Below the pieces are notes generated by a model, which was given only the letters and a program-made list of their open reading frames with translations, was not told the DNA's origin and did no database searches. Positions 34,759-39,708 of a stretch of DNA of 39,708 nucleotides are shown here, in pieces. Source of the stretch: Planctomycetales bacterium (GTDB lineage Bacteria; Planctomycetota; Planctomycetia; Pirellulales; Lacipirellulaceae); assembly GCA_020427145.1 (NCBI GenBank), contig JAGQOU010000084.1, positions 1-39,708 of the forward strand, in the 5' to 3' direction. Numbering within the stretch: the first letter of the stretch is position 1; the number at the start of each line of letters is the position of its first letter. The position numbers and the translations under genes are program-made.

Positions 34759-36656
34759 CGCCCCCGTCCCCGCCCGCCGCCGACAAGCCCGCCAAGAAAC
34801 GCAAGAAGCAAGGCCTCGTCCGCTGGAGCTACGTGCTGCCGCGGCTCTGCCTGCTGATCGCGCTGGTGACGACCTGCCGGCTCTGCCTCGACGGGGCGGT
34901 GAAATGGGCCATCACCTCGGGCGGTGAAGCGGCCCTGGGCGCCAAGGTCGAAATCGCGAACCTCGACACGGCCCTGCTGCGCGGCGAGTTGACCATCCGC
35001 GACTTCGCGGCCGCCAATCCGTCCGCGCCGATGCGCAACCTCATTGCCGCGTCGGAAGCCAACCTGATGATCGACGTCGGCGAACTCTGCCGCGGTCGCC
35101 TGCTGGTCACCGGCGGCGCGGTCCGCGGGATCGAATTCGACGGCCAGCGCACCGAGTCGGGCGCGCTGCCCGCGACTGACGATTCGCCAGACGCCCCGGG
35201 CCCGTCGGTGTTCGACCCGCTGGTCGCCGCGGCGGAAGAGAAGGGCGCCGCTTGGCTGGACGACGTGACCGGTCGCCTGGAGACCGATCTGGAGTCGCAG
35301 TTGCAGACGCCGCGCGTCGCCCAGGAACTGCAAGACCGCTGGCCGCAGGAGTACGACGCCATGCGGGCCGCGATTGACGACATCCAAACTCGCGGCAAGC
35401 AGATCGAAACCGAATTCAAGGAAGCGAAGAAGAATCCGCTGCGTAACGCGGCGAAGTTCCAAACGCTGGCCGGCGACGTGACAACGTTGGAGCAGCGGGT
35501 GCAGGCGCTGCAGGCGCGGCTGGCCGCGCTGCCGCAGCAGGCGGACGCCGATCGCCAAGCGATTGACGCGGCCCGCAAGCACGACCAAGAGTTTGTGCGT
35601 CAGACGCTGCAGTTCAAGGACCTCGACGGCGACCAGCTCTCCCGTTATCTGCTGGGTGAAGAAACCTACGGTTACGTCTCTACGACGCTCGCCTGGGTTC
35701 AGCGCGCCCGCGAACTCGTGCCGAGCAAGAAACCGCATGCCAAGCCCCCCAAGGGTCGCGGCGTGGAGGTGAAGTTCGTCGACACGCCCCGTCCCACGGT
35801 GCTGGTGAAGCGAATGGAGTTGTTTGGCAACGCTCGGCTCCGTGGACAACCGCTGGAACTGGCGGGGCTGCTGACCGACGCGGCCAGTCAGCCGCAATTC
35901 CACAGCGAGCCGATGCGGTTGGAACTGGCCGGCGCCGGGGCGCTCGCCTGCACGCTGCAAGTCACGTGCGACCGCCGCACCGACGAGGCGACCGACACGC
36001 TGCAGTTCGATTGTCCCGAGTTGCCGCTGCGCGGGCGCACGCTCGGCAAGGCGGAAAAGCTGGCGGTCACCGTGGCGCCGGGCGCCGCGTCTCTCACAGC
36101 TCACCTGCAACTGGTGGGCGACGAAATTGTCGGCACGATCGAGTACGCGCAACCCTCGACGCAGCTCACCGCATCGGCCGCCGCGGTGCGCGACGCCCGG
36201 CTGACCGACGCGCTCAACAAGTCGCTGGCGTCGCTGCAACGGGTCCAGGCCACGGTCGCCGTCACCGGCAACGTGCAGCGGCCCGACGTGAAACTGACCT
36301 CCAACCTCGGCCCGGATCTGGCCGCGGGATTCAACCAGGCGTTCCGCGCTTATCTGACCGAAAAGACCGATCGGTTGGTTGCGAAAGCGCAAGCGAAGGT
36401 CGACGAGCAGGTAGCCCGGCTCGATGCAAAGCGGCAGGCTGCGCAGCAGGAACTGCTGGGGAAACTGGGCGAGCATCAACAGCTGCTCGCGCAACTGGGT
36501 TCGCTGACCGGCGGCCAGTTGCCGGCTGGGGTTCAACTGCCCGGCGGGGTCGTGCTGCCGGCCAACGTCGCCGAATCCGCCGCCGGCGTGCAGAACAAGG
36601 CCGCCGCGGCCGCAGCCGCCAAGCTGGGCGAACTGCAGGGCAAGTTTAAGCGGTAG
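34683..36656 (+). CDS. TIGR03545-family membrane-anchored protein
   Basis: The 657-residue product has a Pro/Ala/Lys-rich cytoplasmic leader, one membrane span at about 50-69 (YVLPRLCLLIALVTTCRLCL) and a large outer part. The segment WAITSGGEAALGAKVEIANLDTALLRGELTIRDF (75-108) resembles the AsmA-like beta-strand motif common to TIGR03545; a coiled-coil region follows (about 215-330, e.g. KQIETEFKEAKKNPLRNAAKF), then beta-rich stretches and a second Ala/Gln/Leu-rich coiled coil (about 560-640). This fits a bridge-like envelope protein. The ATG at 34683 has AAGGA 7 nt upstream and overlaps the TIGR03546 gene, implying translational coupling. Function unknown; AsmA-like proteins move lipids or shape outer-membrane assembly, which is only an analogy here. 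Confidence 0.85.
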   Translation: MAAGLPSDSLAEGGGDRGPTGAAELAPPSPPAADKPAKKRKKQGLVRWSYVLPRLCLLIALVTTCRLCLDGAVKWAITSGGEAALGAKVEIANLDTALLRGELTIRDFAAANPSAPMRNLIAASEANLMIDVGELCRGRLLVTGGAVRGIEFDGQRTESGALPATDDSPDAPGPSVFDPLVAAAEEKGAAWLDDVTGRLETDLESQLQTPRVAQELQDRWPQEYDAMRAAIDDIQTRGKQIETEFKEAKKNPLRNAAKFQTLAGDVTTLEQRVQALQARLAALPQQADADRQAIDAARKHDQEFVRQTLQFKDLDGDQLSRYLLGEETYGYVSTTLAWVQRARELVPSKKPHAKPPKGRGVEVKFVDTPRPTVLVKRMELFGNARLRGQPLELAGLLTDAASQPQFHSEPMRLELAGAGALACTLQVTCDRRTDEATDTLQFDCPELPLRGRTLGKAEKLAVTVAPGAASLTAHLQLVGDEIVGTIEYAQPSTQLTASAAAVRDARLTDALNKSLASLQRVQATVAVTGNVQRPDVKLTSNLGPDLAAGFNQAFRAYLTEKTDRLVAKAQAKVDEQVARLDAKRQAAQQELLGKLGEHQQLLAQLGSLTGGQLPAGVQLPGGVVLPANVAESAAGVQNKAAAAAAAKLGELQGKFKR

Positions 36657-36658
36657 CC

Positions 36659-36753
36659 GCCTGTTGAAATTGGGGACAGGCACGCTCGCCCAATGGGCAA
36701 ATTCCTGGCTCTCGCGACGACGCTCCACGAGCCAGTCCCCATTTCCAACAGGC
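36659..36753. repeat. REP-like element: imperfect 23-bp terminal inverted repeat
   Basis: The arms at 36659-36681 and 36731-36753 are inverted copies of one another with three mismatches, enclosing a 49-nt spacer. Each arm includes the core GGGGAC (left TTGGGGACAGGC, right GCCAGTCCCCAT). The left arm itself contains a small GCCTGT/ACAGGC inverted repeat. Cores of this kind, with a TGGGGACAGGCAC consensus, resemble repeats mobilised by REP-associated tyrosine transposases (RAYT), but no transposase is in the window. It sits between the TIGR03545 gene and mch, in the 3' region of the former. Confidence 0.65.
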
Positions 36754-36853
36754 TCCCCAGTGCCCGGGCCGGCGCGTTGCGGGATGGTCAACACACCGCG
36801 GCGCTACTATTGTGGAGCACTCTGCCCGCTCCTTTTGTTCCCCACGACTCGCC

Positions 36854-37804
36854 GTGAATCTCAACGACCGCGCCGCCGCTGTTTGTCGCTCGCTGTTGGC
36901 CGACACTGCGCGGCTCCGCGTCGAAATCTCCATGCTGCCCAGCGGCACGCGGATCGTCGACTGCGGGGTCGCTGCCATCGGCGGATTGGAGGCGGGGCTG
37001 ATGTTGGCCCGTGTCTGCCTGGCCGATTTGGGTCGCGTGGAAATTGAGCCGCTCGCCCACAACGGCAGCGTGCGACCCGCGATCGTCGTGCAAACCGATC
37101 ACCCGCGGCTGGCATGCATGGCATCGCAGTACGCCGGCTGGGTAGTGAAGGGCGAGAAATACTTCGCGATGGGTTCGGGCCCGATGCGCGCCGCGGCGGC
37201 GCGGGAGCCGCTATTCGAACAGCTCGGTTACCGCGAGTCGCCCGCTGAGTGCGTCGGCGTGCTGGAGACGGCCCGGCTGCCAACCGACGAGGTGGCGACG
37301 ACCCTGGCGGAAAAATGCGGCGTCGCCGCCGACCGCCTCACGCTGTTGGTCGCGCCGACGCGGAGCCTGGCCGGCACGGTGCAGGTGGCGGCGCGCAGCG
37401 TCGAGACGGCGCTGCACAAACTCCACGAGCTGGGCTTCGATCTCACGGCCCTGGTCAGCGGCTGGGGCTCAGCCCCGCTGCCGCCGCCGGCGACAGACGA
37501 CCTCGCCGCCATCGGCCGCACCAACGACGCCATTCTCTATGGCGGATCCGTAGTGTTGTACGCGCGCGGCGAGGACGACGCCCTCGCGGCGATCGTCGCC
37601 GAACTTCCCAGCAGCGCGTCGCGCGACTACGGCCGACCGTTTGCCGAAGTGCTCGCCGCGTACAACGGCGACTTCTATCAGGTCGACCCGCTGCTGTTTA
37701 GCCCCGCGGTGGTCACGTTGGTCAACCTCGCCACGGGCAACTCGTTTCGCGCCGGCGAAATGAACGACGAAGTGCTTGCGCTCTCGTTCGGCGAACTATC
37801 ATGA
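36854..37804 (+). CDS. mch: Methenyltetrahydromethanopterin cyclohydrolase
   Basis: Mch hydrolyses methenyl-H4MPT to formyl-H4MPT in the tetrahydromethanopterin C1 oxidation route, used by methanogens, methylotrophs and planctomycetes. The 316-residue product matches the family's usual length (about 315-325) and includes VNLNDRAAAVCRSLL at the N-terminus, a Gly-rich GGLEAGLMLARVCLADLG, HNGSVRPAIVVQTDHPRLACMASQYAGW (about 72-99), FAMGSGPMRA, VAPTRSLAGTVQVAARSVETALHKLHELG, and the closing VNLATGNSFRAGEMN. Initiation at GTG 36854 is preferred over the in-frame GTG at 36812, because it yields the family's typical first residues. Its stop overlaps the start of the next gene (ATGA), so translation is coupled. 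No Shine-Dalgarno sequence is evident. Confidence 0.95.
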   Translation: MNLNDRAAAVCRSLLADTARLRVEISMLPSGTRIVDCGVAAIGGLEAGLMLARVCLADLGRVEIEPLAHNGSVRPAIVVQTDHPRLACMASQYAGWVVKGEKYFAMGSGPMRAAAAREPLFEQLGYRESPAECVGVLETARLPTDEVATTLAEKCGVAADRLTLLVAPTRSLAGTVQVAARSVETALHKLHELGFDLTALVSGWGSAPLPPPATDDLAAIGRTNDAILYGGSVVLYARGEDDALAAIVAELPSSASRDYGRPFAEVLAAYNGDFYQVDPLLFSPAVVTLVNLATGNSFRAGEMNDEVLALSFGELS

Positions 37805-38685
37805 ACGTCGCGGTTTTTGCGTCGCCCGCCAGCTGGCACTTCCGCGATTTGGTGCGCGCCGCTGGCGGTGCGCATCAGCTCGTCGCGGTCGACTACGAGA
37901 ACCTCTCGGCCACCGTCGGCGCCGCGGGCGACGAGGTTCGTTGCGGCGACACGGTGCTCACCGAATGCGACGCCGCGCTGGTCCGCTCAATGCCGCCCGG
38001 CGGACTGGAGCCGGTTGTCTTTCGCATGAACGCGTTGGCGCGACTGGACGCGGCGGGCGTACCGGTGATCAATCCGCCGCGGGCGATTGAGGCGGCGATC
38101 GACAAGTATCTCACCACCGCGCGGCTGGCCGCCGCCGGCCTGACCGTCCCCGCCACCGCCGCCTGTCAGCGAATCGACGACGCCCTGGAGGCGTTCGATC
38201 GTTTGGGGGGCGATGTCGTCGTCAAACCCCTCTTCGGCGGCGAAGGCCGCGGGTTGGTCCGCATCACCGATCGCGTGCTGGCCGCGCGAGCATTCGCCTC
38301 GCTGACGCGATTCGGGTCGGTCGTCTACCTCCAGAAGTTCGTCCCGCACGATGGTCGCGACTGGCGGCTGTTGGTCGTCGGCGACGACGTGTGGGGCATG
38401 CAGCGTCGCAACCCCGACGACTGGCGCACCAACATCAGCTGCGGCGGCGTGGGCGAGCCGTTGGAGGCGACGCCCGCGCTGGCCGACCTCGCACGCCGGG
38501 CTGCCGCCGCGGTGGGGGCCAGCGTCGCGGGGGTCGACTTTCTGCCGGGCAGCGACGGCGAACTCTACGCATTGGAGGTGAACGCCTCGCCCGGCTGGCG
38601 GGCGCTGGCCGAGGTGACCGGCGTCGACGTGGCGGCTCGCGTGCTCGATCATGTGGAACGTGCGGCACGGTCGGCTTGCAGCTGA
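37801..38685 (+). CDS. ATP-grasp ligase, RimK-like, C1-cofactor linked by context
   Basis: The 294-residue protein has the RimK/ATP-grasp layout: an N-terminal pre-ATP-grasp domain (to about 95), then ATP-binding segments DKYLTTARLAAAGLTVPAT, VVVKPLFGGEGRGLVRI (about 140-156, with the Lys and Gly-rich loop), QKFVPHDGRDWRLLVVGDDV, and the Mg-binding C-terminus GVDFLPGSDGELYALEVNAS (Asp/Glu/Asn in the VxDFL...LEVN pattern). RimK-type enzymes attach an amino acid, typically glutamate, to a carboxylate. Because it overlaps mch by 4 nt (ATGA), it is a candidate for modifying the tetrahydromethanopterin side chain, as the archaeal MptN does, but other acceptors are possible. It is followed 24 nt later by the oleC-type gene. 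Confidence 0.9.
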   Translation: MNVAVFASPASWHFRDLVRAAGGAHQLVAVDYENLSATVGAAGDEVRCGDTVLTECDAALVRSMPPGGLEPVVFRMNALARLDAAGVPVINPPRAIEAAIDKYLTTARLAAAGLTVPATAACQRIDDALEAFDRLGGDVVVKPLFGGEGRGLVRITDRVLAARAFASLTRFGSVVYLQKFVPHDGRDWRLLVVGDDVWGMQRRNPDDWRTNISCGGVGEPLEATPALADLARRAAAAVGASVAGVDFLPGSDGELYALEVNASPGWRALAEVTGVDVAARVLDHVERAARSACS

Positions 38686-38709
38686 GCCGCTGACGGCGAG
38701 AATGGCCGC

Positions 38710-39708
38710 ATGCCCGCTGCCGCCCCCGAAGCCTCCGATCGCCTTCACCGCACCAATGTCGCCGATCGGCTGTCAGCGATCGCGCGGCGGATGCCCGACG
38801 GAGTGGCCGTCGCTTGCCCAGGGCGCGGCGATGTGGCCGGCCGGCGCGAGTACGCCACCTGCACGTTTCGCCAGTTGGACGACGACGCCACGGCGCTCGC
38901 CCGCGGACTGGTGGACCTGGGCGTCGCGCCGGGGACGCGGCTCGTGCTGCTGGTGCGGCCGGGGATCGAGTTCGTGAAACTGGTGTTCGCCCTGCTGCGC
39001 GCCGGCGCCACGACCGTGCTGGTCGACCCGGGAATGGGCCGACAACATCTGCTCGACTGTCTCGCGGCAACCGAGCCGGCGGGGTTTGTCGCCGTCAGCG
39101 CGGCGCAGGCGGTGCGCTGTCTTTACCGCCGCCGGTTTCCCAGCGCCGAGCTCAACGTGACCGTCGGCCGTCGCTGGTTCTGGGGCGGCGTCACTTATCG
39201 CTCGCTGCTGCTTCGCGGAAAAAGCAGCGCCGCGACGCTGCCGACGACGGTGGCCGACGACCCGGCGGCGACGATCTTCACTTCCGGCAGCACGGGTCCG
39301 CCCAAGGGCGTGCTCTACACGCACGGCATGTTCGAGGCCCAGGTGCATGACATTGCTGATCGCTACGCGTTGCACCCCGGCGGGGCCGACCTGGCCTGCT
39401 TCCCGCTGTTCGGGCTGTTCAATTCGGCGATGGGCGTGACGACCGTATTTCCTGACATGGACTTCTCTCGCCCCGCCGCCGCCTCACCCAACAAGCTGCT
39501 CGCCGCCGCCAGCGACTGGCAGGTGACCCAAGCGTTCGCTTCGCCCGCGGTGTGGGACAAGTTGAGCCGTCATCTCGAAGCGACCGGCGAGCGGATCGGC
39601 ACGCTCCGCAAGGTGTTCTCCTGCGGCGCCCCCGTGCCCGCGGCCGTCCTGCGACGGACGCTCGAGTGCGTCGCGGCCGAGGCGCAGATGCACACCCCCT
39701 ACGGCGCC
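38710..39708 (+). CDS. OleC-type AMP-forming acyl ligase, 3'-truncated
   Basis: An uninterrupted frame of 333 codons runs from ATG 38710 to the window end without a stop. It encodes an AMP-forming acyl-CoA synthetase/fatty acyl-AMP ligase-like enzyme, with the AMP-binding P-loop TSGSTGPPKGVLYTH (about residues 196-210), LVDPGMG near 115-121, and ACFPLFGLFNSAMGVTTVFPDMD (about 227-249). The last stretch is characteristic of OleC, which converts a beta-hydroxy acid to a beta-lactone in olefinic hydrocarbon synthesis. The signature end of the ligase and the C-terminal domain lie outside the window, so the name is provisional. The other ole genes are not visible. It starts 24 nt after the ATP-grasp gene. 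Confidence 0.88.
   Translation, partial: MPAAAPEASDRLHRTNVADRLSAIARRMPDGVAVACPGRGDVAGRREYATCTFRQLDDDATALARGLVDLGVAPGTRLVLLVRPGIEFVKLVFALLRAGATTVLVDPGMGRQHLLDCLAATEPAGFVAVSAAQAVRCLYRRRFPSAELNVTVGRRWFWGGVTYRSLLLRGKSSAATLPTTVADDPAATIFTSGSTGPPKGVLYTHGMFEAQVHDIADRYALHPGGADLACFPLFGLFNSAMGVTTVFPDMDFSRPAAASPNKLLAAASDWQVTQAFASPAVWDKLSRHLEATGERIGTLRKVFSCGAPVPAAVLRRTLECVAAEAQMHTPYGA

Noticed and set aside
34755..36794. 679-codon open frame on the minus strand
   Set aside because: It lies antisense to the TIGR03545 gene, whose product has recognisable structure; the antisense translation is rich in Arg/Gln/Leu repeats.

Overview
The window is 39.7 kb of uniformly GC-rich, gene-dense DNA that reads as chromosome of a planctomycete, probably of the Pirellulales/Lacipirellulaceae type. 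This assignment is inferred from gene content: multihaem cytochromes with TPR repeats, a beta-propeller/HEAT/cytochrome c protein, an H4MPT-pathway gene (mch), an oleC-type ligase, BshB1, an ECF sigma factor with a small HxnCxxC partner, and many large secreted proteins without clear homologues. No rRNA, CRISPR array, phage or intact insertion sequence was seen.

Layout. 1-4.1 kb (+): a 5'-truncated membrane protein, a second membrane protein, an ECF sigma factor and a small zinc-finger-like partner. 4.1-9.1 kb (-): a multi-domain GNAT protein, a BshC-like protein, a family 2 glycosyltransferase (overlapping the BshC-like gene by 10 nt, with a good promoter upstream) and a Nif3-family protein. 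9.2-12.7 kb: a large secreted beta-rich protein (-) and a divergent TIM-barrel protein (+). 12.8-13.6 kb: a 29-residue very basic protein with a TTG start, a tRNA-Val(GAC) with an unusual C33, and a possible 58-residue membrane peptide. 13.6-18.9 kb: der (-), family 4 uracil-DNA glycosylase (+), two planctomycete-type hypotheticals and a VTT-domain membrane protein. 18.9-20.9 kb (-): GTP-dependent PEP carboxykinase with an intrinsic terminator. 21.3-26.6 kb: a large secreted CHAT-like protein that seems to lack the protease dyad (-), a small lipoprotein (+) and a CelD/FemAB-like acetyltransferase (-). 26.9-28.9 kb: a fused CinA-C-like/nucleotidyltransferase protein (+) and BshB1 (-). 29.0-34.1 kb: an octahaem cytochrome with HEAT/TPR tail (-) divergent from a beta-propeller/HEAT/cytochrome c protein (+). 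34.2-36.7 kb: an overlapping TIGR03546/TIGR03545-type membrane pair. 36.66-36.75 kb: a REP-like inverted repeat. 36.9-39.7 kb (+): mch, an ATP-grasp ligase (ATGA overlap) and the first part of an oleC-type ligase.

How genes may work together. The clearest functional links are mch with the RimK-like ligase (C1 carrier metabolism), the two divergent haem proteins (periplasmic electron transfer), sigma factor with its partner, and bshB1 with the more distant BshC-like gene (bacillithiol). Much of the rest is housekeeping (Der, UDG, PEPCK, Nif3, tRNA-Val). The least explained parts are the dead-looking CHAT protein, the fused NAD-metabolism-like protein, the octahaem/TPR cytochrome pair and the REP-like element. 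All function calls come from motif reading by eye; no database search was run.
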